Assembly: GCA_903929655.1 (NCBI GenBank)
Contig: CAIYVS010000761.1
Location: 1 to 9,782 of the forward strand
DNA from: an uncultured Bacteroidota bacterium
GTDB lineage: Bacteria > Bacteroidota > Bacteroidia > Chitinophagales > Chitinophagaceae
Length of the DNA stretch: 9,782 bases
Reading direction: 5' to 3'
Below, one piece after another: positions 1 to 6,678 of the stretch (positions within the stretch are counted from its first letter, which is position 1; every line of letters starts with the position of its first letter). The position numbers were made by a program, and so were the translations under genes. The notes below the pieces were generated by a model. That model saw only the letters and a program-made list of their open reading frames with translations, searched no databases and was not told the origin of the DNA.

Positions 1-174
1 AAGCTGCAGGCGATATATACTTTGGTTGAAAATGAAATTAGCATGTATGATGATGCAACTTTAAACATGTTGCGGGAAACAAGTAGTGAGTATCATTCCG
101 GTAAAATGAAAGGATACAGTGTGGAAGAATCTATCGAAAATGTTAGAAAGCAAATAAAGAAGGGAAATGTATAA
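1..174 (+). CDS. Antitoxin of a type II toxin-antitoxin pair (5' partial)
   Basis: An open frame runs from the first base to a TAA at 172-174, giving 57 residues; the start lies left of the window. The visible part is charged and helical, with a C-terminal stretch (GKMKGYSVEESIENVRKQ) of the kind found at the toxin-wrapping end of small antitoxins paired with ParE/RelE toxins. Its last 8 bases overlap the toxin start at 167, so the two are almost certainly translationally coupled. In this type of pair the antitoxin normally blocks the toxin by direct binding and often represses the operon, but no DNA-binding domain is visible here; if there is one, it lies in the missing N-terminus. The role rests mainly on context and on the C-terminal pattern, not on a recognised domain. 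Confidence 0.65.
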   Translation, partial: KLQAIYTLVENEISMYDDATLNMLRETSSEYHSGKMKGYSVEESIENVRKQIKKGNV

Positions 175-451
175 GCTCGTAATAACTGCAAGAGCGGAAT
201 CGCATACTATCCACATTTGCAATTATTATGAAGAGCAATGGCCAGGTTTGAGTGACAGATTTTTAGAAGAATTCCTTCTGGTTTACAATAAGATTGCTAA
301 AAGCCCACAATATTACAGCTATATTTTGCCGAATGAAAAATACTGGGATGTTAAACTGGGTAAGTTTCCATATGTTGTTGTTTTCGAAATTTATAATGAT
401 GAGGTAATTGTACTGACAGTTTTAAACACAAGACAGGAAACTAAATTTTAA
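167..451 (+). CDS. RelE/ParE-family toxin
   Basis: A 94-residue protein with the compact ParE/RelE shape: a first strand (YKLVITARAE), a helical hairpin (residues about 12-45, containing YYEEQWPGLSDRFLEE), and a C-terminal sheet with KFPYVVVFEIYNDEVIVLTVLNTRQ. The F-P-Y-x-V-x-F-E-I core and the VLNTRQ ending are family hallmarks. RelE members cleave mRNA on the ribosome and ParE members poison gyrase; the sequence alone does not say which applies. The ATG at 167 lies inside the end of the antitoxin gene, an 8-base overlap typical of these operons. The stop at 449-451 is one base from the end of the convergent methyltransferase gene, so there is no room for a conventional intergenic terminator. 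The toxin looks full length and intact. Confidence 0.88.
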   Translation: MYKLVITARAESHTIHICNYYEEQWPGLSDRFLEEFLLVYNKIAKSPQYYSYILPNEKYWDVKLGKFPYVVVFEIYNDEVIVLTVLNTRQETKF

Positions 452-452
452 A

Positions 453-977
453 TCACTTCCCCCTCACCATCTCCCAAAGTACCACACCCACACTTACCGA
501 TATATTAAGAGAATGTTTGGATCCATATTGTGGTATCTCGATGCAGCCATCCGCTTTTTCTAATACCTCATCATTTACGCCGCTTACCTCATTGCCAAAA
601 ACAAGGGCAATCTTTTCTTTTTGCCAGTTTAGTTGTGCCAGGCTGATGCTGTTATGCGCCTGTTCAATAGCATATATTTTATAACCCGCTTCACGGGCGC
701 TTTCCACTGCCTCCATGGTAGAAAGGAAATGCTTCCAGCTAACCGTTTCTGTTGCCCCGAGGGCAGTCTTATGAATATCCCGGTGGGGAGGGGTAGGAGT
801 GTAGCCGCACAGGTAGATGGCCTCTGTAGCAAAAGCATCGCAGGTGCGAAAGGTCGAGCCCACATTATGCATGCTTCTTACATCATCCAGTATCACAATA
901 ATGGCATGTTTCCCAGCCAGCTTCATTTCGTCAGCGCTCAGCCTGTCAAGTTCATCCATTGTCTTTTTTGTGTACAT
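453..977 (-). CDS. SpoU/TrmH-family RNA 2'-O-methyltransferase
   Basis: A 174-residue single-domain SPOUT (trefoil-knot) methyltransferase, predicted to move a methyl group from S-adenosylmethionine to a ribose 2'-OH in tRNA or rRNA. All three SpoU motifs are visible: motif 1 HNVGSTFRTCDAF (N38, catalytic-type R44), motif 2 around residues 124-149 (LVFGNEVSGV with N129 and E130, ending IPQYG), and motif 3 SLNISVSVGVVLWE (156-169, with N158). It lacks the N-terminal substrate-binding extension of RlmB-type enzymes and is close in size to TrmL, but the TPTPPHRD and ALGATETVSW stretch between motifs 1 and 2 does not point to a specific known substrate. ATG at 975-977 is taken as the start; Met7 is an alternative. 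The gene is divergent from clpS and ends tail-to-tail with the toxin. Confidence 0.93.
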   Translation of the reverse strand: MYTKKTMDELDRLSADEMKLAGKHAIIVILDDVRSMHNVGSTFRTCDAFATEAIYLCGYTPTPPHRDIHKTALGATETVSWKHFLSTMEAVESAREAGYKIYAIEQAHNSISLAQLNWQKEKIALVFGNEVSGVNDEVLEKADGCIEIPQYGSKHSLNISVSVGVVLWEMVRGK

Positions 978-994
978 ATTTCTGTATAAGGGGG

Positions 995-1002
995 CAAAAT
1001 AA
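995..1002 (-). promoter_or_regulatory. Possible -7 element for the RNA methyltransferase gene
   Basis: Read on the minus strand this is TTATTTTG, one mismatch from the Bacteroidota consensus TAnnTTTG. It lies 17 bases upstream of the methyltransferase ATG and is followed by a C-run, a common arrangement at starts of transcripts in this phylum. No well-spaced upstream TTG was found, so support is modest. Confidence 0.4.
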
Positions 1003-1064
1003 AGGGATGATTTGCAATAATTCCGTCTAATACCTTAAAAGAGCGAAAAAAATCCCTGTTTGTA

Positions 1065-1097
1065 TTGATTTTTTAATAATAAACTTTATTATCTTTG
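1065..1097 (+). promoter_or_regulatory. Bacteroidota-type promoter of clpS
   Basis: TTG at 1065-1067 and TATCTTTG at 1090-1097, separated by 22 bases, fit the Bacteroidota sigma-factor consensus (TTG, about 17-23 bases, TAnnTTTG). Transcription would begin around 1102-1105, leaving a leader of roughly a dozen bases before the ATG at 1116. The position argues strongly against a TTG start codon at 1095, which would lie inside the -7 element. Confidence 0.75.
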
Positions 1098-1115
1098 AAA
1101 AAAGCGACAAAGAAT

Positions 1116-1418
1116 ATGGGTGCCGGTTTGTTGAATAGCCATGGTATTCAGTGGCAAAGAGAAGAGGATGTGATGTCAGATACGGTCATAGACCTGGTTC
1201 ACAATCTTATTGTATGGAATGATGACGTGAATACTTTTGAATGGGTAGCCCAATCGCTTATAGAAATATGCCAGCATTCTGCGGAACAAGCCGAACAATG
1301 TGCTTTTATCATTCATAATAAAGGGAAATATGGAGTGAAAAGAGGCGCATACGATATACTAAAACCAAAATGCGAAGCCCTGCTCGACAGGGGCATACAG
1401 GCAACTATTGATTGCTGA
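1116..1418 (+). CDS. clpS: ClpS, N-degron adaptor of the Clp protease
   Basis: ClpS binds proteins with bulky N-terminal residues and hands them to the ClpAP or ClpCP protease in the cytoplasm. The core is unmistakable: LIVWNDDVNTFEWV, AEQCAFIIHNKGKYGVKRG, LKPKCEALLDRG. The N-degron pocket residues are present as N35, D36, D37 and H67 (E. coli N34, D35, D36, H66); the E. coli gatekeeper Met40 corresponds to Phe41. The start is set at ATG 1116 (100 residues), because an upstream TTG at 1095 falls inside the promoter -7 element. A second ATG at 1173, preceded by the purine-rich GAAGAGG, would give 81 residues and keep the core; it cannot be excluded because the flexible ClpS N-terminus varies. 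No clp protease gene lies next to it. It ends 5 bases from the convergent exported-protein gene. Confidence 0.94.
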   Translation: MGAGLLNSHGIQWQREEDVMSDTVIDLVHNLIVWNDDVNTFEWVAQSLIEICQHSAEQAEQCAFIIHNKGKYGVKRGAYDILKPKCEALLDRGIQATIDC

Positions 1419-1423
1419 ACTTC

Positions 1424-1906
1424 TTAATACAAACAATAATTCACCAAAGTTCCTTTGCGGAAAAACAAGTTTAGCACCGTATTCTGGTAAGAATAATGCA
1501 ATTCCTGGTTCACAGATCTTAGCAGCATATCCTTGGGCATGCCCAATACTTTAATTACATCAGCCATATGGGTTTCTCCGTTTTTCAGGTACTTCGTGTT
1601 ACGGTTGTCCCAATTTCCCTTGGTGACATTCTGTGCCGAAAAAGACAGTTTATCCAGCTTGGAAGTACGATTGTTCCAGTAGATAACAAAATTGGCGTCC
1701 GGGCTGTTATAATACCAAACATCCTGTTTTTTCTCCTGTTCTATTTTAAGGGGTTGGCCCAATAAAGACGCTATATCATCAGGCTTTGCCTGCTCGGGCT
1801 GCAGACCTATTAACGATAGTAACTTATCTGTATGGTTTTCTGCAAAGCATGCAGAACTCATAAATAATAAAATGGCCGATAAAAGTAAATACTTGATATT
1901 TTTCAT
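1424..1906 (-). CDS. Exported protein with two BamE-like repeats, function unknown
   Basis: Starting at ATG 1904-1906 gives 160 residues beginning with a clear signal peptide (MKNIKYLLLSAILLFMSSACFA, cleaved after Ala22, or possibly a poor lipobox at Cys20). A further in-frame ATG at 1942 would put 12 residues ahead of the signal peptide and is less likely. The mature part looks like a tandem duplication: residues 42-89 (DDIASLLGQP, VWYY, then a strand ending LDKLSF) and residues 113-160 (ADVIKVLGMP, LHYSY, then LNLFFRKGTLVNY), offset by 72 residues. A helix with LGxP followed by W/HYxY and two further strands resembles the SmpA/OmlA/BamE fold of envelope proteins. That resemblance is my inference and the sequence match is faint. 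Probable location is the periplasm or envelope. It stands alone, convergent with clpS. Confidence 0.75.
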   Translation of the reverse strand: MKNIKYLLLSAILLFMSSACFAENHTDKLLSLIGLQPEQAKPDDIASLLGQPLKIEQEKKQDVWYYNSPDANFVIYWNNRTSKLDKLSFSAQNVTKGNWDNRNTKYLKNGETHMADVIKVLGMPKDMLLRSVNQELHYSYQNTVLNLFFRKGTLVNYCLY

Positions 1907-1964
1907 AGCTCTTATGTTCCCAATATAGTTTAATAATACCATTATAATGCCATCTTTCTATATC

Positions 1965-1972
1965 CAAACGTT
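1965..1972 (-). promoter_or_regulatory. Weak candidate -7 element for the BamE-like protein gene
   Basis: On the minus strand this reads AACGTTTG, one mismatch from TAnnTTTG, 58 bases upstream of the preferred ATG at 1906. It is the only CAAA-containing match in the intergenic region on this strand. No correctly spaced TTG was seen upstream. Confidence 0.3.
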
Positions 1973-1986
1973 AAAAACATGTTTTT
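1973..1986. repeat. 14-base perfect palindrome in a divergent intergenic region
   Basis: AAAAACATGTTTTT is self-complementary and sits between the divergent BamE-like gene and the peptidase operon, immediately upstream of the weak minus-strand promoter candidate. It could be an operator for a dimeric regulator, but in AT-rich intergenic DNA such a palindrome can arise by chance. Apart from this and the two promoter candidates, nothing else was recognised in the gap 1907-2105. Confidence 0.3.
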
Positions 1987-2074
1987 TAGTATATTTTAAC
2001 AGCGAAATTCTACGTAATCTCTTTTTAAAAGGGTGAATTTCTTCTGTCTATTTCCTGCTATGCCTTTAAGACAT

Positions 2075-2082
2075 TATTTTTG
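2075..2082 (+). promoter_or_regulatory. Bacteroidota -7 element for the peptidase operon
   Basis: TATTTTTG matches TAnnTTTG exactly, 23 bases before the ATG at 2106. A perfect TTG is missing at the expected upstream distance. Its position makes it the likely promoter for the three-gene unit running to 6578. Confidence 0.6.
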
Positions 2083-2105
2083 GTTCTTAGTTTAATCATT
2101 TGCCT

Positions 2106-4280
2106 ATGCGATATTTATGCCTGCTCCTCTTGATGTTTTCAAGCCAGTTTTGTTTTGCGCAAAACGGCAGTAAACAAATAAGCCTCGAGGACATATGGAA
2201 GAATAACACTTTTGCTATAAAAAGTGTTCCGGGATTTAATGCAATGAAGGATGGAAAATATTATACCCAAATAGATAAGGAAGGCAAACACCAATATATA
2301 AGGGTTTATGACCTGGAAACAGGCAAACAGGAAAAAACCATCTTCGATAATGGTGTTCAGAAATTTAATGGCAAAGAGCTGACCATTGAGTCCTATGTAT
2401 TCAGCAAAGACGAGAAAAAGATGCTCCTGTTCACAGAAGGCGAACATATCTACAGGCGTTCAGAACTATGCAGGGTTTTTGTTTACGATATTCCATCAGG
2501 CAACCTGCAACTCCTGGACTACGATAAAGTGTTACACGCCACCTTTTCGCCGGATGGGAAGAACGTAGCATTCGTAAAAAACAATAACCTTTATTACAAA
2601 GACCTGGAAAACGACCAGGTAGTCCCAATAACTACTGATGGCGAAAAGAACAGGATCATAAATGGGAATTGTGATTGGGTATATGAAGAAGAATTCGCTT
2701 TTTCAAGGGCTTTCGATTGGTCCCCCGACGGGCAAAATATTGCTTACTATCGCTTTGATGAAAGCCTGGTCCCTGAATATACGCTCACTATGTTCGACGC
2801 ACTTTATCCTACCTTAAAAACCTACAAATATCCCAAGGCAGGAGAGCGCAACTCCATAGTACAGATCAAAATTTATAATCTCGAAAAGAAGAAAGTGCTT
2901 ACCACTGATGTAGGTAAAGAAACAGATCAATATATCCCCCGCATAAAATGGAGTAACGATGCCAATCAGCTATGTATATACAGATTGAACCGCCATCAAA
3001 ATAGACTGGAATTGCTCATGGCGAATGCATCAAGCGGCAACTCACAAATTATTTATAAAGAAGAAAATAAATATTTTATCGACATCAGCGATAACCTGAA
3101 ATTCCTGCCCGATGGACATTCTTTCATTCTCAATTCAGAACGCGATGGCTATAACCACATCTATAAATGGAATTGGGAAAAACAAAAGCTGACAACATTA
3201 ACAGAGGGTGATTATGATGTGGAAACCATAATTGGTGTTGACGAAGAAAGCAAACTGGTATATTATACATCTGTAGAAGCATCCCCATTACAACGTAAAT
3301 TATACGCCGTAAACTGGAACGGCGAGCATAAAAAATGTCTTACTACAGAAAACGGCACCCATAGCATCACACCTTGCATAGCCTACAATTATTTCCTCGA
3401 CAGGTATTCCCGCTTAAATGCCGTACCTCTTTACTACCTCCGGGATAATAAAGGAAAGATCATTCGCACTCTTGAAGACAATAAAGCCCTCAAAGAAAAA
3501 ATGGCAGAGTATGCATTGGGAAATATCCGTTTTGCAAAAATGACGGGTGTTGACCATAAACTGAATGCATGGATCATTACCCCTCCCGGTTTTGACAGCA
3601 CAAAGAAATATCCCGTACTCATGTATCAATACAGCGGTCCGGGTTCCCAGGAGGTTGCAGACCGTTTCCCTATCGGGAATTATTTCTGGCACCAGATGAT
3701 GGCAGAAAAAGGGTATATTGTAGTATGTGCAGACGGTACAGGTACAGGCTTCAGGGGAGAGGAGTTCAGGAAAAAGACCTATCTCCAACTAGGCAAATAC
3801 GAAAGCGATGACCAGATAGCAGTCGCTAAGTATCTGGGCACATTGCATTATGTAGATAAAAACCGCATCGGCATATGGGGCTGGAGCTACGGCGGCTTTA
3901 TGAGCAGCACCTGCATTATGAAAGGAAATGATGTTTTTAAAGCAGCAGTGGCAGTGGCCCCCGTCACCAACTGGCGTTACTACGATAACATATACACCGA
4001 GCGCTATATGCGCCGTCCGCAGGAGAATGAAAAAGGCTATGATGAGAATGCCCCCGAAAAAATGGTAGATAAACTGAAGGGAAAATTCCTGCTCATACAC
4101 GGCACCGCAGACGATAACGTACATTTCCAGAATTCTGTGATGCTCGTGGATGCAATGATAAAAGCTAATAAAGATTACGATTCTGAATATTACCCTAATA
4201 AAAATCATGGTATATCAGGCGGCAATACCCGTTTGCATTTATTCAGGCGCATGACCGAATATATTTTAACTAATCTTTGA
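2106..4280 (+). CDS. Dipeptidyl peptidase IV-like serine peptidase (S9B family)
   Basis: A 724-residue exported peptidase that should remove dipeptides (or tripeptides) from N-termini, usually after proline, as part of periplasmic peptide use. A signal peptide (residues 1-18, ending FCFA) precedes a beta-propeller domain (about 80-470) and a C-terminal alpha/beta-hydrolase domain. The catalytic triad is visible: Ser594 in GWSYGG, Asp669 in HGTADDNVHFQ, His701 in NKNHGISGG. The propeller carries DWVYEEEFAF (Glu194-196), the acidic pair that holds the free substrate N-terminus in DPP IV, and Tyr509 in YQYSGPGSQ fits the oxyanion tyrosine. Length and motifs also suit the related prolyl tripeptidyl peptidase PtpA, so exact specificity is open. 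ATG 2106 is chosen because it starts directly at the signal peptide; a TTG at 2100 would add only two residues. It heads a likely operon, 11 bases before the next gene. Confidence 0.95.
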   Translation: MRYLCLLLLMFSSQFCFAQNGSKQISLEDIWKNNTFAIKSVPGFNAMKDGKYYTQIDKEGKHQYIRVYDLETGKQEKTIFDNGVQKFNGKELTIESYVFSKDEKKMLLFTEGEHIYRRSELCRVFVYDIPSGNLQLLDYDKVLHATFSPDGKNVAFVKNNNLYYKDLENDQVVPITTDGEKNRIINGNCDWVYEEEFAFSRAFDWSPDGQNIAYYRFDESLVPEYTLTMFDALYPTLKTYKYPKAGERNSIVQIKIYNLEKKKVLTTDVGKETDQYIPRIKWSNDANQLCIYRLNRHQNRLELLMANASSGNSQIIYKEENKYFIDISDNLKFLPDGHSFILNSERDGYNHIYKWNWEKQKLTTLTEGDYDVETIIGVDEESKLVYYTSVEASPLQRKLYAVNWNGEHKKCLTTENGTHSITPCIAYNYFLDRYSRLNAVPLYYLRDNKGKIIRTLEDNKALKEKMAEYALGNIRFAKMTGVDHKLNAWIITPPGFDSTKKYPVLMYQYSGPGSQEVADRFPIGNYFWHQMMAEKGYIVVCADGTGTGFRGEEFRKKTYLQLGKYESDDQIAVAKYLGTLHYVDKNRIGIWGWSYGGFMSSTCIMKGNDVFKAAVAVAPVTNWRYYDNIYTERYMRRPQENEKGYDENAPEKMVDKLKGKFLLIHGTADDNVHFQNSVMLVDAMIKANKDYDSEYYPNKNHGISGGNTRLHLFRRMTEYILTNL

Positions 4281-4291
4281 TAAGTATTTGA

Positions 4292-5233
4292 ATGATCAGG
4301 CTGGAATGGATGTTTTACAGGTGGAAACCGGTGCGTTATGTCATAGACCTGACCAAACGTATCATGCTGCCGGGCTTAGAAAAGGTGTCTTTATATTCTG
4401 TAAGTAAGTTCTTTATTAAAGAGATCAGCGACATTAATATAAATGAAAAAGCTGCTGCTGCAACCTATAATTTTATAATGGCCCTACCGCCCACTTTACT
4501 TTTTCTCTTTTCACTGGTTCCCTATTTACCATTGAGTCATGTAGAAAGTACCATTTTGGATACACTTAAGCTGGTAACTCCCAATGCAGATATATATAAT
4601 AGCGTAAAAGTGGTAGTGGTTGATTTTATGCATACTCCACGTAAAGACGTCTTGTCATTTGGTATATTATTGGTGCTCTATTTTGCTTCTAATGGTATTA
4701 TGGGGCTCATGACCAGTTTCGATGCAAGTCTTTCACTCTATAAAAAAAGGAATTATTTCCGTCGCAGATGGACAGCCATTAAACTAACCTTTGTATTGAT
4801 CTGTGTAGCCATCGCATCACTGGCAGTTCTCATCATTCAAAGCACCGTGCTGAATGTATGGATAATAAGAATATTTCATAGTAAGCTGCTTATTTTATTG
4901 GGCAGTTTTTCTGTATTGGTTCTGCTTATTTTTTGCGCTATTTCTCTCATATACGTTTATGGCCCCTCACTTACTCATAGCTTTAAGTTTGTTTCGGCGG
5001 GCTCAGTACTGGCCACTGTTGCTAGTTTGGTAGCAACGATCATATTCTTTTACCTCGTAAATAATTTTCTGAATTATAATAAAGTATACGGTTCCATTGG
5101 CACCATCATCGCTTTCATGGTCTGGGTATGGATCAATACCCTTATTATATTGATCGGGTATGAACTAAACGTAAGTATTTTATTAGGGAAAATATCAGTA
5201 GAAAAAGATGAGGCTAAAAAAGAAAAAAAATAA
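4292..5233 (+). CDS. YihY/BrkB-family inner membrane protein
   Basis: A 313-residue integral membrane protein with about six hydrophobic segments (roughly residues 60-80, 119-142, 164-186, 199-223, 234-258 and 267-295). Family signatures are YNFIMALPPTLLFLFSLVP near the first helix, and YGSIGTIIAFMVWVW followed by LIGYELN near the last. YihY/BrkB proteins (once called ribonuclease BN; that activity belongs to another protein) have no settled biochemical role. A lysine-rich cytoplasmic tail ends at the TAA at 5231-5233. The ATG at 4292 is 11 bases after the peptidase stop, and the last 26 bases overlap the start of the downstream lipoprotein gene in another frame, so all three genes are probably co-transcribed. 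No functional link to the neighbours is evident beyond a shared envelope location. Confidence 0.9.
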   Translation: MIRLEWMFYRWKPVRYVIDLTKRIMLPGLEKVSLYSVSKFFIKEISDININEKAAAATYNFIMALPPTLLFLFSLVPYLPLSHVESTILDTLKLVTPNADIYNSVKVVVVDFMHTPRKDVLSFGILLVLYFASNGIMGLMTSFDASLSLYKKRNYFRRRWTAIKLTFVLICVAIASLAVLIIQSTVLNVWIIRIFHSKLLILLGSFSVLVLLIFCAISLIYVYGPSLTHSFKFVSAGSVLATVASLVATIIFFYLVNNFLNYNKVYGSIGTIIAFMVWVWINTLIILIGYELNVSILLGKISVEKDEAKKEKK

Positions 5234-6578
5234 TTCGCTTGCATTATTGATTTTTACCTTGCTGATAAGCTCATGCACAAATAAAGATGCCATGCCTTAT
5301 AAAGTAACCTTTACAGAGCATGTAGCACCCATACTTTATAAAAACTGTACTATTTGTCACAGGCCCGGAGGCACTGCGCATTTTTCACTCATTACCTATT
5401 CCGATGCAAGGAGCAACGCTGCTTCCATTGCCTATGTTACAAAAGAGCGCATGATGCCGCCCTGGCCCGCAGATCCTCATTATACAGAGTTTGTTGGCCA
5501 GCGTCTGTTAAGCGAACATGATATTAGTATCTTACAAAAATGGGTAATTGACAGCGCAACCGAAGGCCCTAAAGATAAACTCGTCCCCCTGCCGGCATTC
5601 CCAATCGGTTCTTTAATAGGCACACCAGATATGCGCATACCCCTTCAGCCTTACCTTTTAAAACCCTATAGCTCAGATAAATTTCTTTTAATAAAAGTGC
5701 CCTTCCAGTTTCCGAATGATACTTTTGCCGCTCTTATAGAATTTATGCCCGGCCGGAATAATGTAGTGCATCATGTCAACGGCGACATGGTGAAATATGA
5801 TTTCGATAAAAAAAGCAATGTTTTTGCCGGGGAAAGAATAGTTGACATGGTAGAAGATAGTACCATCATATTGGCTTTTCAAAAATTAGGTCTGCCCAAT
5901 GACGATGGCAGCTACCCAACCCTCCAGAAATCCGTAGTAAATTACCTGCCCGGTGTATCAGGTCAGTTATATCCCGATGGAATAGGTGGCTACAAATTAC
6001 CACGTAAAGGCGCTTTTTTGCTCAACGACCTGCATTATGGCTTTACTGGCAAGGATAGTCTGATAGACAGCTCATACATCAACATATTCTTTGCCAAAAC
6101 ACCACCTGGCAGGCCTTTAAAAGAATTTCAGTTAGGTACGCTCGGTGTTTCCCCCGTTGAGCCGGATATGTTCATACAACCCAACACCCTAAAACCTGTC
6201 AGCAGCCGTTTCATAGTACCAGCCGACATTTCCATCCTCACCATCAATCCCCATATGCATCTGCTGGGTAAGAGTTTCAAAGCCTATGCACTAAAGCCTG
6301 ACGGTGATACCATTCGCTTAATATCCATTCCCCGCTGGGATTTTAACTGGCAGTACTTCTATACTTTTAAGAAAATGGTTAAGATACCCAAAGGCAGCAC
6401 CATAGTGGCAGAAGGCGTTTACGATAATACAAAGAAGAATATCAATAACCCCTTCAGCCCGCCACGCCTGGTGCGCGACCAGAACGGCAGCATGCGCTCC
6501 ACAGATGAAATGTTCCAGTTCATTATCAGCTATCTGCCTTATAGGGAAGGAGATGAGAACATCAGTTTGGAGAGATAA
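5208..6578 (+). CDS. Lipoprotein c-type cytochrome fused to a PHM-like copper monooxygenase
   Basis: A 456-residue predicted lipoprotein: a lysine-rich start and hydrophobic stretch end in LLISSC, with Cys23 as the lipidated residue. Residues about 30-120 form a small cytochrome c domain with the heme site C47-T-I-C50-H51 and a likely distal Met at 82/83 in MMPPWP. The rest resembles the copper type II monooxygenase fold of peptidylglycine monooxygenase (PHM) and dopamine beta-monooxygenase. Candidate copper ligands match in order and context: H188-H189 in VVHHVN, H276 in DLHYG, H349 and H351 in HMHLLGK, and Met435 in DEMFQF (PHM H107, H108, H172, H242, H244, M314). It probably hydroxylates an unknown substrate in the envelope, with the heme delivering electrons in place of ascorbate; that last point is inference. 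The ATG at 5208 overlaps the upstream gene by 26 bases and is required for the signal peptide. Confidence 0.88.
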   Translation: MRLKKKKNNSLALLIFTLLISSCTNKDAMPYKVTFTEHVAPILYKNCTICHRPGGTAHFSLITYSDARSNAASIAYVTKERMMPPWPADPHYTEFVGQRLLSEHDISILQKWVIDSATEGPKDKLVPLPAFPIGSLIGTPDMRIPLQPYLLKPYSSDKFLLIKVPFQFPNDTFAALIEFMPGRNNVVHHVNGDMVKYDFDKKSNVFAGERIVDMVEDSTIILAFQKLGLPNDDGSYPTLQKSVVNYLPGVSGQLYPDGIGGYKLPRKGAFLLNDLHYGFTGKDSLIDSSYINIFFAKTPPGRPLKEFQLGTLGVSPVEPDMFIQPNTLKPVSSRFIVPADISILTINPHMHLLGKSFKAYALKPDGDTIRLISIPRWDFNWQYFYTFKKMVKIPKGSTIVAEGVYDNTKKNINNPFSPPRLVRDQNGSMRSTDEMFQFIISYLPYREGDENISLER

Positions 6579-6654
6579 ACCTTCGTATTAATTTATCCTG
6601 ATTATGAGCAAATAATTCTGATATTCTTAATGCCCATTTTCCCTTTACTAATCA

Positions 6655-6662
6655 TATCTTTG
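6655..6662 (+). promoter_or_regulatory. Bacteroidota -7 element of the TPR protein gene
   Basis: TATCTTTG matches TAnnTTTG exactly, 16 bases before the ATG at 6679. A T-rich stretch (6636-6645) lies near the -33 position without a clean TTG. This gives the TPR gene its own transcript, separate from the operon ending at 6578. I saw no hairpin terminator in 6579-6650. Confidence 0.65.
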
Positions 6663-6678
6663 CAGCCCAAATTATAGT

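Noticed and set aside
453..977. Naming the methyltransferase TrmL because of its size
   Set aside because: Only the general SpoU motifs are clear; the segment between motifs 1 and 2 does not identify the RNA target.
633..989. Plus-strand open frame opposite the methyltransferase
   Set aside because: It is a shadow of a gene that shows all three SpoU motifs; no recognisable protein features.
1907..1942. Upstream in-frame ATG for the BamE-like protein
   Set aside because: It would place 12 residues before a textbook signal peptide that has its own ATG at 1906.
2100..2105. TTG at 2100 as the start of the peptidase
   Set aside because: ATG at 2106 begins directly at a normal signal peptide and adds no unusual residues; TTG would add only two.
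3789..4208. Long minus-strand open frame opposite the peptidase catalytic domain
   Set aside because: It is antisense to a region with a complete catalytic triad, its composition reflects the coding strand, and it has no domain or start signal of its own.
4272..4279. AATCTTTG as a promoter for the YihY-family gene
   Set aside because: It has one mismatch, lies over the peptidase stop codon, and would leave a leader of only a few bases; operon read-through is simpler.
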